Virus record (IMG/VR): IMGVR_UViG_3300032086_001327
Location: 1 to 26,733 of that record
Direction: 5' to 3' (one strand)
DNA: 26,733 nt
Source: a virus
Below, in pieces: positions 8,173-16,087 of this stretch. A program made the position numbers and the translations under genes. Each line of letters opens with the position of its first letter. Position 1 is the first letter of the stretch. The notes beneath the pieces were generated by a model, which did no database searches, had not been told where the DNA came from, and was given only the letters and a program-made list of their open reading frames with translations.

Positions 8173-8949
8173 ATGGGTATTGATCTAAATAAAATGCGTG
8201 CCAAGTACGAGGCACTAACCAACAAAGGCGGAAGCACCGACGACCGATTCTGGAAGCCAGAAGAGGGAACTCAAATTATCCGCATTGTAGCCCCGGAGGA
8301 TGGCGACCCCTTCCGTGACTACATGTACCACTATCGTTTGGGCTCCGAGGGTAAGACCACCTTCATTAGTCCACGATCGTTTGGTCAGAAGGACCCCATC
8401 GCTGAGTTTGGTAACCAGCTTTGGAACGAGGGCACTGACGAGTCAAAAGAGATGGCTCGCAAGTTCTTCCCTCGTATGCGTGTGTTCGCTCCAGTGGTTG
8501 TTAGGGGCGAAGAGGAAAAGGGTGTTCGTCTGTGGGGCTTCTCGAAGACCACTTACGAAGCTCTACTTCGCCTAGTGATCGACCCTGAATATGGTGATAT
8601 CACCGATGTACACACTGGCACCGACATTCGTGTTGATTACGGAAAGAAGGCTGGACAAATGTATCCAACCACTGAGATCCGTCCAATGCGTAAGACGTCT
8701 GCCTTGGCAGATAGTGATGATGCTATCAATGGGCTTTTGGAAACTGTTCCAAACTTTGGCGAGTTGTTCCCAGAGACCACCTATGACCAAGCACATCAAC
8801 TACTTCAGGAGACTCTTAACGCAGGTGTTGAGGACACTTCCGACGGAAGCACTCGTTATGCTTCGTCAACGACGGAAACCAAAAACACCGCTACGGACAC
8901 GAACGCTGTGACCAACATCGATCAAGCGTTTGACGAGCTTCTGGCGTAG
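8173..8949 (+). CDS. gp32-like single-stranded DNA-binding protein
   Basis: A 258-residue protein of the T4 gp32 type. It coats single-stranded DNA during replication and recombination. The family signature is clear: FWKPEEGTQIIRI (26-38), an FRDYMYHY strand, SPRSFGQKDPIAEFG (66-80), VFAPVVVRG and LWGFSKTTYEALL in the core OB region, and an acidic C-terminal tail (about 205-258) ending IDQAFDELLA, which in gp32 contacts replication partners. T4 gp32 holds a zinc ion through one His and three Cys; this protein has no cysteine at all, so the zinc site is gone. It is the first gene of the replication unit, next to the recombinase, as suits its partner role. AAGGAG precedes the ATG. Confidence 0.85.
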   Translation: MGIDLNKMRAKYEALTNKGGSTDDRFWKPEEGTQIIRIVAPEDGDPFRDYMYHYRLGSEGKTTFISPRSFGQKDPIAEFGNQLWNEGTDESKEMARKFFPRMRVFAPVVVRGEEEKGVRLWGFSKTTYEALLRLVIDPEYGDITDVHTGTDIRVDYGKKAGQMYPTTEIRPMRKTSALADSDDAINGLLETVPNFGELFPETTYDQAHQLLQETLNAGVEDTSDGSTRYASSTTETKNTATDTNAVTNIDQAFDELLA

Positions 8950-8953
8950 TTGA

Positions 8954-8982
8954 CCCGTCAGCCCGCAGGGAGGCACGGGGCT
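8954..8982 (+). other. GC-rich hairpin region between ssb and recA
   Basis: CCCGT (8954-8958) can pair with ACGGG (8975-8979), and alternatively AGCCC (8960-8964) with GGGCT (8978-8982). A CCC/GGG pair lies inside. No T run follows, so it is not a good intrinsic terminator. It may stabilise or process the ssb message, or set the ssb to recA ratio. Only pairing potential is visible. Confidence 0.3.
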
Positions 8983-9017
8983 ACAGGTGTCTCTCCATTT
9001 TGGACCAAGAGGTAATC

Positions 9018-10076
9018 ATGACTAAAACTCTCGCAGACGATCTGCGTAAAGAATTGAATAAAGCAGCGAAGGAAACTATCGCTTATGACTTGCACGGGGA
9101 TAACCCCACAGATGTGAAGACTTGGATCTCTACTGGATCAACCCTTCTTGATTATATTATTTCTAATCGACGAGATGGTGGCATTCCTGTTGGTAAACTC
9201 ACCACAATCGCTGGTGAGTCAGCTAGTGGTAAGAGTTTGCTTGTGACACAGATCCTAGCAAATACTCAAAAGATGGGCGGCTTGGCAATTTACATTGACA
9301 CCGAGAACGCAGCATCCCCAGACTTCATGGGACAACTAGGACTGGACACAGAAAACAACTTTATGTATATCCAGCCTGGGACGATCGAAGAGGTGTTCGA
9401 GAGCATCGAGCGGCTGATCAAGCTTGTCCGTGAAAAGGCACCTGAACGCTTGGTCTGTATTGTGTGGGACAGTGTTGCCGGCACACCAGTCAAAGCTGAG
9501 GTTGAAGGTGACTATGATCCGAACAGTCGCATTGGTCTAACAGCCAAGGCACTAGCCAAGGGTATGCGGAAAGTTACAGAGACGCTTGGCAAAGAGCAGA
9601 TCGCTATGGTATTCACTAACCAGTTGAAGACTAACATCGGTGTGATGTTCGGAGACAACCGAGTTGAGCCAGGCGGCAAGGCTCTGCCCTACCACGCTTC
9701 CAGTCGCATCTGGCTGACCCAGCACAAGGGCAAAGCCAACGGACAGATCCTCAACGAGAAGAAGCAGGTCATCGGCTTCCACACCAGTGCCAAGACGATG
9801 AAGTCTCGCTTCGGACCATCACCAAGGAGTTGTGAGTTTGATGTATTATTTGACCTTGCTAACGACCGTGTTGGCGTTGATGATGAAGGTTCCTGGCTTA
9901 GTGCTATCGCTGGCACGCCTGGGTGTGTTCGCAGCGGCGCTTGGTATACTATCAACGTTGACGGCGAAGATAAAAAGTTCCAAAGCAAAGACTTCTTAGG
10001 TCTTCTTGAGGACCCTAAGTTTAAAGAAAAAGTTCTTGACATCTTAGAGGATGAATGTAGGATAGGGAAGAAGTAA
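9018..10076 (+). CDS. RecA/UvsX-type recombinase
   Basis: A 352-residue ATP-dependent strand-exchange protein. I chose ATG 9018 with AGAGG ten bases before; an in-frame TTG at 9000 lacks a site. Walker A GESASGKS is at 66-73, catalytic E97 lies in YIDTENAA, Walker B ends at D151 (VCIVWDSVAG), and the NQ switch is at 201-202. The NIGVMFGDN and EPGGKALPYHASSR segments match the bacterial RecA L2 region and following strand more closely than T4 UvsX does. The C-terminal domain is short and helical. Next to the gp32-like SSB it would drive recombination-dependent replication and break repair. There is no intein. Confidence 0.92.
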   Translation: MTKTLADDLRKELNKAAKETIAYDLHGDNPTDVKTWISTGSTLLDYIISNRRDGGIPVGKLTTIAGESASGKSLLVTQILANTQKMGGLAIYIDTENAASPDFMGQLGLDTENNFMYIQPGTIEEVFESIERLIKLVREKAPERLVCIVWDSVAGTPVKAEVEGDYDPNSRIGLTAKALAKGMRKVTETLGKEQIAMVFTNQLKTNIGVMFGDNRVEPGGKALPYHASSRIWLTQHKGKANGQILNEKKQVIGFHTSAKTMKSRFGPSPRSCEFDVLFDLANDRVGVDDEGSWLSAIAGTPGCVRSGAWYTINVDGEDKKFQSKDFLGLLEDPKFKEKVLDILEDECRIGKK

Positions 10077-10090
10077 GAAATGAGCCAGCA

Positions 10091-10522
10091 ATGGAATATG
10101 ACCCGACAAAAAAGATTCGTAACAAGTTTCTTAGGCTGGCTATCCGCCTCATCGACGGAGAAGAATACGGTCAAGGTATTCAGCACCGGCACGCTGCTGT
10201 TATTGTAAAAGGGGGGCGTGTCCTCTCAATAGGAAGAAACCGAGATAAAACCCACCCCGCTGCTGTTGGGGTAGATGAGGACGGTGAGGTTTTTACTCGG
10301 ACTATCCATGCTGAAATGGACGCAGTTTCTAGAGTAAAGAACAAGAACCACCTAAAGGGTGCGACCATCTATGTGGCTCGCAAAGGCAGAAATGATGAAG
10401 CAGGGATGTCGTGTCCTTGTAAGATGTGTCAAGGTCTCATTAATAAATATGGACTCAAGAGGGCTGTGTTTACGACTGAGTATGGGACTGGAACAATTGA
10501 ATTTACAGGAGAAGACAGGTGA
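10091..10522 (+). CDS. Deoxycytidylate-deaminase-like zinc enzyme
   Basis: A 143-residue cytidine/dCMP deaminase family protein. Zinc-binding and catalytic residues are H73-A-E75 and the P109-C110-x-x-C113 segment (SCPCKMC). Family enzymes turn dCMP into dUMP, feeding dTMP synthesis. The protein is a little shorter than T4 dCMP deaminase and lacks its extra zinc-binding insertion, so acting on another cytosine-containing substrate is possible. The ATG has only a weak ribosome-binding site; coupling with recA, 14 bases upstream, is likely. It overlaps the exonuclease start by four bases. With the RNR and dUTPase in the same window, dUMP/dTTP supply is the likeliest role. Confidence 0.75.
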   Translation: MEYDPTKKIRNKFLRLAIRLIDGEEYGQGIQHRHAAVIVKGGRVLSIGRNRDKTHPAAVGVDEDGEVFTRTIHAEMDAVSRVKNKNHLKGATIYVARKGRNDEAGMSCPCKMCQGLINKYGLKRAVFTTEYGTGTIEFTGEDR

Positions 10523-11469
10523 AGAGAGTATTAGTAATTGACGGCATGAATAACTTTGTAAGATCTTATGTTGTGGATCCAACCTTAGATGCTAATGGCA
10601 ATCCCATCGGTGGCCTATCCGGGTTCTTAAAGATATTGCAAAAAAACATCCGAGAGATCAGACCAGACAAAATCGTCGTATGTTGGGAAGGACCCAGCGG
10701 CTCGCAAAAGCGCCGAAGCATTAATAAGAATTATAAAGCGGGAAGAAAGGCACCAAGATTAAACAGGCAATTTGATCTGACGCCAATCGAAGAAAAAGAA
10801 AACAAAATCCAACAACATGTTCGTCTTCTAGATTATCTAGAACTCCTACCTATCACTCAGTTAGTGATAGACAGTGTGGAGGCAGATGATTTAATCGCCT
10901 GGGCTGTTAGATCAAAGTACTTTGATGGTTGGCAAAAAGTTATTTTGTCAAACGATAAAGACTTTTACCAGTTGTGCGACGATGATACTATAATCGTTCG
11001 CCCAGTTACAAAAGAGATCATCAACAAAGCAAGAATCATTGATGACTTCAAGATCCACCCAGACAACTTTGGTTTAGCTAGGGCTATCGTTGGTGACACA
11101 TCAGACAATATTGCTGGCGTTGCTGGGGTTGGGTTGCCAACAGTAGCAAAGAGACTACCTTTCCTGAAAGAGGAGAAGTCGTTTGATGTGTCAGATGTTA
11201 TAAAATATTGTAAAGAAAATGCAGGGAGTGTCAAAGCCTACACCTCAATTGCAGAAAACGAAAATGTTATATCTGAGAACTATGAGTTGATGCAATTGTA
11301 TATCCCAAGTATCTCTACCCAGGGAATTAGTAAATTACATTGGGCGATGGAAAACACTGGAAACACTCTGAATAAAACAAAACTTCGTGCGATGCTCATG
11401 AAAGATGGCTTAGGAGGGCTTAACCTAAATGAAATGTTGATGTATCTTTCTAAGCAAGGCACGGAGTAA
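10519..11469 (+). CDS. 5'-3' exonuclease / flap endonuclease (RNase H-like)
   Basis: A 316-residue FEN-family nuclease, the counterpart of T4 RNase H or the N-terminal domain of bacterial Pol I. It removes RNA primers and 5' flaps. Metal-binding acidic residues are visible: D8 (VLVIDGMNN), E121-x-D123-D124 (VEADDLIAW), D146 and D148 (SNDKDFYQL), and GDTSDNI at 192-198. The helix-three-turn-helix DNA-binding motif is VAGVGLPTVAKRL (201-213). It starts at GTG overlapping the deaminase stop (GTGA). As the family A polymerase at 4974 lacks this domain, the two together recreate the functional set of a bacterial Pol I from separate genes. Confidence 0.9.
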   Translation: MKRVLVIDGMNNFVRSYVVDPTLDANGNPIGGLSGFLKILQKNIREIRPDKIVVCWEGPSGSQKRRSINKNYKAGRKAPRLNRQFDLTPIEEKENKIQQHVRLLDYLELLPITQLVIDSVEADDLIAWAVRSKYFDGWQKVILSNDKDFYQLCDDDTIIVRPVTKEIINKARIIDDFKIHPDNFGLARAIVGDTSDNIAGVAGVGLPTVAKRLPFLKEEKSFDVSDVIKYCKENAGSVKAYTSIAENENVISENYELMQLYIPSISTQGISKLHWAMENTGNTLNKTKLRAMLMKDGLGGLNLNEMLMYLSKQGTE

Positions 11470-11471
11470 TA

Positions 11472-12947
11472 ATGACAAAAGAACAACAAACTTTTTCCCA
11501 GTTTGGAAAATCTTTCCAAGAAAAGCTGGGACGGATCATACTACACGATCGTGTGTTTGCAAACCAGATGTATGAGGTGTTAGAATATAAACACTTCGAT
11601 AAAAAATATCTACAGGCGTTTGTCCAGTCCGTATTTGACTATAAGGAAAAGTACGGAACTCATCCTACATTTGCGATTATGGTACCAGTCATTAAAGACG
11701 AGTCGCAAGACTATCCCGAGCTAGTCAAGCGCCAGGTGTTTGATTACCTTTCTCGCATTAAAAGTGGCGATGTAAGTGGTGACGACTGTGAATATGTAAA
11801 AGAGAAAGCATTAGACTTCTGCAAGAAGCAAAAACTAAAGGCTGCGATTCTCACGTCTGTAGACCTATTGCAGAAATCAAGCTTTGAAGAGATTCAAAAA
11901 GTAATCAACGAAGCGATGAAGTTGGGCACCGACAATGACCATGGTCACGACTTCATCCAAGACTTTGAGGCCAGGTATTTACCAAAAGCACGAAGCCCAG
12001 TTATGACCGGATGGCAGGAGATTGATAGCATCACTCGTGGGGGTCTTGGGAAGAGAGAGCTTGGTGTCGTGGTGGCACCGACCGGAGCCGGCAAGTCGAT
12101 GGCTTTGGTCCACCTTGGGTCCAGGGCTGTCTTGATGGGTAAGACAGTTGTTCATTATACTTTGGAGTTGGCTGAAACCACTATCGGCTTACGATATGAT
12201 TCTGCGATCACTGGGGTGCCGCTGAGCATGACTTTTGAATACAAAGATCAAATCAAAGAAAAAATTACAAATATTGAAGGAGGCTTGATCGTCAAGGAAT
12301 ATCCAACAAAGTCTGCGACTACAAAGACTTTGGAGAACCATCTCGATCGCCTGCGACAAAAAGGTGTCGAACCAGACATGATTATTGTCGATTATGCTGA
12401 CCTTCTTCGTCCTGCAAGAACTAGTTACAAACAAGAACTTCGTCACTCGCTCGGAGACATCTACGAGGAGCTACGGGGTATCGCACAAAAGTATGACATC
12501 CCTGTTTGGACCGCATCGCAAACCAACAGAGGTGGATTAAATGCGGAGGTTATTACTATGGAGTCAATCAGTGAAGCCTTCAACAAATGTTTTGTTGCCG
12601 ACTTTATCTGCACGATCTCCAGAACAGCCCAAGACAAGACTGAAAACACTGGCAGATTGTTCGTTGCCAAGAATCGTAACGGACCAGATGGTATGGTCTA
12701 TCCTATGAATATGGACACCAGCAAGGTCTACCTAGAGGTGTTGCCTGTTGAAGAGGGTGGGACTATAGATTCAGTGGTTGCTAAAACAAAAGAAGAACAA
12801 CAGAAGTGGTTGACCAGTAAGTATAAGAAGTTTTCTGGTAATGGCGGTAATGCTCGCAGCCAGGAACAGAGAGAGTTCAAAGAAAATATGAAGAACGAGT
12901 TACGTGAATTGAAAGAAAAGCTAGACAAGGAGAAAGAAGCACCATGA
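11472..12947 (+). CDS. DnaB/gp41-type replicative helicase
   Basis: A 491-residue hexameric 5'-3' DNA helicase. The N-terminal domain (1-150) is helical, as in T4 gp41. The RecA-type motor starts near 175: Walker A APTGAGKS (202-209), HYTLELAETT as motif H1a, Walker B MIIVDYADLL with D307, and WTASQTNRGG as motif H3 near residue 345. The last 60 residues are charged and helical. The ATG lies two bases after the exonuclease stop. The stop overlaps the RNR start by four bases (ATGA), so translation is coupled. No primase is in view. Confidence 0.93.
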   Translation: MTKEQQTFSQFGKSFQEKLGRIILHDRVFANQMYEVLEYKHFDKKYLQAFVQSVFDYKEKYGTHPTFAIMVPVIKDESQDYPELVKRQVFDYLSRIKSGDVSGDDCEYVKEKALDFCKKQKLKAAILTSVDLLQKSSFEEIQKVINEAMKLGTDNDHGHDFIQDFEARYLPKARSPVMTGWQEIDSITRGGLGKRELGVVVAPTGAGKSMALVHLGSRAVLMGKTVVHYTLELAETTIGLRYDSAITGVPLSMTFEYKDQIKEKITNIEGGLIVKEYPTKSATTKTLENHLDRLRQKGVEPDMIIVDYADLLRPARTSYKQELRHSLGDIYEELRGIAQKYDIPVWTASQTNRGGLNAEVITMESISEAFNKCFVADFICTISRTAQDKTENTGRLFVAKNRNGPDGMVYPMNMDTSKVYLEVLPVEEGGTIDSVVAKTKEEQQKWLTSKYKKFSGNGGNARSQEQREFKENMKNELRELKEKLDKEKEAP

Positions 12948-14815
12948 GCGAAACTGATCTATCAACAGAAATCCTATCGGATATCACGGTGTATATGAAA
13001 TACGCCCGTTATCTCCCCGAGAAGAAACGTCGGGAGACCTGGGATGAATTAGTATCTCGCAATATGGAAATGCACTTACGCAAATACCCAGAGCTTAAGG
13101 ATGAGATCAAAAGCAATTATGATTTTGTTCGGGGTAAGAGAGTTTTACCTTCAATGCGCTCTATGCAGTTTGCGGGCAAGCCTATCGAAATCTCTCCCAA
13201 CCGCATCTTCAACTGTGCTTACGCACCAGTAGATGACTGGCGTGTGTTCGGTGAGATTATGTTTTTGTTGCTCGGCGGCACAGGCGTTGGCTACTCTGTG
13301 CAGCAGCATCACGTTGATCAGTTGCCTGAGATCCGAAAGCCCAATCCAAACAGGACAAGAAGATATTTAATAAGTGATAGTATTGAAGGTTGGGCAGATG
13401 CTGTTAAATATCTTATTCGCAGTTATTTCTTTGGCGGATCTAAGTTGCGTTTTGACTACAGCGACATTCGAGCCAAAGGCGCTCGGCTTGTAACCTCTGG
13501 TGGTAAAGCCCCAGGACCCCAGCCACTAAAAGAGTGTTTGGTTAAGCTTGAGGGTATTCTATCTGAGAAGCAAGACGGCGATCGATTGAGTGCTTTGGAG
13601 GTTCACGATATGGTATGTCATGTCGCTGACGCTGTTTTAGCTGGTGGCATCCGTCGGGCTGCTCTTATCTCTTTGTTCTCCGCAGACGATAAAGAAATGA
13701 TTTCTTGCAAGGCGGGCAAGTGGTGGGAGACAGATCCACAGCGTGGGCGAGCCAACAACTCCGCTGTGCTTTTGCGGCATAAAGTAACAAAACAATTCTT
13801 CCTCGACCTATGGAAGCGAGTGGAAGCATCCAACGCTGGTGAGCCCGGCATCTATCTGTCCAATGACAAGGACTGGGGAACCAACCCGTGTTGTGAAATT
13901 GCTTTGCGACCATTCCAGTTCTGTAATCTGACTGAAGTAAATGTTAGCAATATCGAGGGGCAGAATGATCTTGAGCAACGAGTCCGTGCCGCTTCGTTTA
14001 TTGGCACCCTTCAGGCGGGCTACACAGACTTCCATTACCTTCGCCCAGTCTGGCAGCGAACCACAGAGAGAGATGCTCTCATCGGCGTGTCTATGACGGG
14101 GATTGCTTCGGGTCGTGTGCTCGAAGATGACATTGATCTCCGGGCTGCGGCTCAAGTTGTGAAGGAAGAAAACGCTCGTGTTGCAGAGTTGATTGGCATC
14201 AACAAAGCTGCTCGCACGACCTGTGTAAAGCCTGCTGGCACAACGAGCCTCGCACTAGGTACTTCGAGTGGTATTCATGCTTGGCACAACGATTATTATA
14301 TTCGCCGAATCAGGGTCGGAAAGAATGAACCAATCTACTGGCATCTATCGATTCACCACCCAGAACTGGTTGAGGATGAATATTTTAGACCTCACGACAC
14401 CGCAGTTATTTCGGTGCCACAAAAGTCACCAGAGGGTGCCATCTTACGAACTGAGTCTGCCTTCCAGCTATTGCGGCGGGTAAAGAAAATTACAAGGGAG
14501 TGGGTTAAGACTGGGCACCGCAGTGGACAAAACGCCCACAATGTTTCAGCTACTATTTCTCTTAGACAAAATGAGTGGACCGATGCTGGCGAGTGGATGT
14601 GGGATAACCGAGAGCACTATAACGGATTGTCCGTGCTTCCCTATGATGGCGGGACATATCAACAAGCACCTTTCGAGGATTGTTCAAAGGAAACTTATGA
14701 GGCAATGATGGGTAATCTTGTGGGTGTTGACATGTCTAAGATCATTGAAGAAGAGGATAATACCGACCTCAAAGGTGAGGCTGCTTGTGCCGGCGGTGCC
14801 TGCGAAATATCTTGA
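12944..14815 (+). CDS. nrdJ: Adenosylcobalamin-dependent (class II) ribonucleotide reductase
   Basis: A 623-residue monomeric RTPR-type enzyme reducing ribonucleotides, using B12 to make the thiyl radical. Active-site residues by comparison with the Lactobacillus enzyme: C91 (FNCAY) and C327 (QFCNLTEV) as the redox pair, C316 and E318 in NPCCEIALRP as radical cysteine and glutamate, and AGGIRRAAL at 233-241. The C-terminal tail ends with C615-x4-C620, the pair that recharges the active site. The glycine usual in NPCGE is Cys here. The protein is over 100 residues shorter than the Lactobacillus enzyme (739), so part of the N-terminal insertion is missing. There is no ATP-cone. The host or community must supply cobalamin. 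Confidence 0.92.
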   Translation: MSETDLSTEILSDITVYMKYARYLPEKKRRETWDELVSRNMEMHLRKYPELKDEIKSNYDFVRGKRVLPSMRSMQFAGKPIEISPNRIFNCAYAPVDDWRVFGEIMFLLLGGTGVGYSVQQHHVDQLPEIRKPNPNRTRRYLISDSIEGWADAVKYLIRSYFFGGSKLRFDYSDIRAKGARLVTSGGKAPGPQPLKECLVKLEGILSEKQDGDRLSALEVHDMVCHVADAVLAGGIRRAALISLFSADDKEMISCKAGKWWETDPQRGRANNSAVLLRHKVTKQFFLDLWKRVEASNAGEPGIYLSNDKDWGTNPCCEIALRPFQFCNLTEVNVSNIEGQNDLEQRVRAASFIGTLQAGYTDFHYLRPVWQRTTERDALIGVSMTGIASGRVLEDDIDLRAAAQVVKEENARVAELIGINKAARTTCVKPAGTTSLALGTSSGIHAWHNDYYIRRIRVGKNEPIYWHLSIHHPELVEDEYFRPHDTAVISVPQKSPEGAILRTESAFQLLRRVKKITREWVKTGHRSGQNAHNVSATISLRQNEWTDAGEWMWDNREHYNGLSVLPYDGGTYQQAPFEDCSKETYEAMMGNLVGVDMSKIIEEEDNTDLKGEAACAGGACEIS

Positions 14816-14840
14816 CATTATATTAAAAGTATTGTAGACT
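14812..14840 (+). promoter_or_regulatory. Sigma-70-type promoter of the accessory cassette
   Basis: A perfect TTGACA (14812-14817), a 17-base spacer rich in A/T, and TAGACT (14835-14840). The -35 box overlaps the RNR stop codon. Transcription would begin near 14847, about 20 bases before the ATG at 14867, leaving the AAGGA site (14851-14855) in the message. It is the best consensus promoter in the window. Confidence 0.68.
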
Positions 14841-14848
14841 TATAAATA
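14841..14848 (+). promoter_or_regulatory. TATAAATA box identical to T4 late-promoter consensus
   Basis: The eight bases are identical to the T4 late promoter -10 element. I found no other copy by reading the window. If it were a -10 box, transcription would begin around 14855, leaving almost no ribosome-binding site for the next gene, which argues against use. It may only be the A/T-rich start region of the adjoining promoter. Confidence 0.22.
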
Positions 14849-14866
14849 TGAAAGGATGTTGTCGTT

Positions 14867-15100
14867 ATGGCTACTTTAAACTTTATTATGCCCGACAATT
14901 TGAAAGAGGGCTTCTGCGAGAGAAGAGAAAAACAGAACAAAGTAAAGCATAGCTGGGTTCCTACGGGGCAGACTAAAGCCATGTTTGGCGATCAGGTTGC
15001 TATTGAATGTTATTGCAAGCACTGCAATAAAAGAGAGTGGACCCAGACCTCAAGGCTTGAGTTTACATTGTTACAAGACTATTGGAAGGAGTTACGATGA
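14867..15100 (+). CDS. Small protein with Cys cluster (possible zinc-binding)
   Basis: A 77-residue protein, family not recognised. It contains C48-x-C50-x-x-C53 (CYCKHC) followed by NKREW, with C17 and H28 earlier, which could form a small zinc-binding knuckle. The surroundings are basic, so nucleic-acid or protein contact is plausible. AAGGA lies eleven bases before the ATG. It is the first gene behind the promoter at 14812 and overlaps the GroES-like gene by four bases (ATGA), so the two are made together. Confidence 0.65.
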   Translation: MATLNFIMPDNLKEGFCERREKQNKVKHSWVPTGQTKAMFGDQVAIECYCKHCNKREWTQTSRLEFTLLQDYWKELR

Positions 15101-15357
15101 AGCCGTTTAACAAAAGAATACTTTTTAAGGACATTGAAAAAGAGGAGCCACAGAAGGGTAAGTTTTTGCTACCTGACGAACTAAAGAAGCCAGAGCCTTA
15201 TCGTCTGGTTGAGGTGGTTAGCAGCGCAGCAGACTGCTCCTCTAAATTTAAGAAAGGGGACAAAGTTATCATCCTGTCCCATCTTGTAGAGGACGTCAAG
15301 GTGAACGGCGATGAATATCAATTGGTCAGCGAAAATGCTGTTGTGCTAACTGTTTGA
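15097..15357 (+). CDS. GroES-like co-chaperonin
   Basis: An 86-residue Cpn10-fold protein. It is the cap subunit that works with GroEL, as T4 gp31 does for folding of the major capsid protein. Family pattern: MKPFNKRILFKDIEKEE, a short loop with KFLLPDE in place of the GroES mobile loop (GGIVLTG), then FKKGDKVIIL and VNGDEYQLVSENAVVL, which match the GroES LKVGDxV and IDxEEVLIMSExDILA strands. I chose ATG 15097, with AAGGAG (15086-15091) and the coupled ATGA overlap. The protein is about ten residues shorter than E. coli GroES. No GroEL gene is in the window, so it would use host GroEL. Confidence 0.78.
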   Translation: MKPFNKRILFKDIEKEEPQKGKFLLPDELKKPEPYRLVEVVSSAADCSSKFKKGDKVIILSHLVEDVKVNGDEYQLVSENAVVLTV

Positions 15358-15388
15358 TACTTACTATAACAAAACAGGAGATTAGCAT

Positions 15389-16087
15389 ATGAAAAAGCTA
15401 TTGAATGAGTGGAGAAAGTTTATTAATGAATCTGGCTTCAACCGGATCAAAAACATTCTTCAGGGCAAGGTAGCGTCTGTTAGTACTGTTGGTTTCATGA
15501 CAGCAGAGAACCCGATGGCTCAACAGCTTAGTCGTAAAGAAAACAAAGCCCTCAACAAAGAGTTGATGGCATTTATGCGTGAGCGTGGTTATGGACCAAT
15601 CCGTATTCGTGGCAGGTTCGGTAACAAGGAGAGATCCTTTATGATTCCAAACATAACTCGTGATGATATTGTGGAAGCTGGTAAAAAGTTCTCACAAGAA
15701 TCAGTTATCTTTGGCGAAAAGACTGGTGACAACGAATTTGTTTTCCAATATATCGAAGGGGACAAGACAATCCAGCGTAGAGACGTTGCTTTGTTTGATG
15801 ATGAAGTGCAGGCTCGTGAAGACTTTTTTTCGCAAGAGAGACAGTCGGCGGGTCGAAAGTTTTATATCCCATTCTTTGATGACCAATATGATATGGACGA
15901 GTCATATCAGTATGAGTATGACTTGCCACAATTGACTGAACAACAAATGGTGGAAAACCAAGATTTGATTAGCGAGATTAACGAGAGAATTGTATACTCG
16001 CTTGATCAGGGGACCACACCAAAACACAGATGGCACCACAGGCAAGTGCTTAAGGTCCGTCTTCGGGAACTGAAGAAGAAATTATGA
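15389..16087 (+). CDS. DUF3293-like protein with capsid-targeting-like N-terminal tag
   Basis: A 232-residue protein with AGGAG ahead of its ATG. The first 14 residues, MKKLLNEWRKFINE, closely match those of the next gene (MKKLMEGFRGFLAE) and resemble T4 internal-protein targeting tags (MKTYQEFIAE) that prohead protease cuts after Glu. Residues about 31-110 resemble the DUF3293 pattern: a strand leading to TAENP, LSRKENKALNKELM, GYGPIRIRG, SFMIPNI and the helix EAGKKFSQESVIFG. DUF3293 has no settled function. The C-terminal 100 residues are acidic, then basic at the end. If the tag works as in T4, the protein would be packaged into the head and delivered to the host. Tag role and family are inference. 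Confidence 0.55.
   Translation: MKKLLNEWRKFINESGFNRIKNILQGKVASVSTVGFMTAENPMAQQLSRKENKALNKELMAFMRERGYGPIRIRGRFGNKERSFMIPNITRDDIVEAGKKFSQESVIFGEKTGDNEFVFQYIEGDKTIQRRDVALFDDEVQAREDFFSQERQSAGRKFYIPFFDDQYDMDESYQYEYDLPQLTEQQMVENQDLISEINERIVYSLDQGTTPKHRWHHRQVLKVRLRELKKKL

Noticed and set aside
15340-15368. Weak promoter-like boxes before the gene at 15389
   Set aside because: TACTAT is present near 15363, but no -35 at a usual spacing stands out and the gene can be read from the 14812 promoter.
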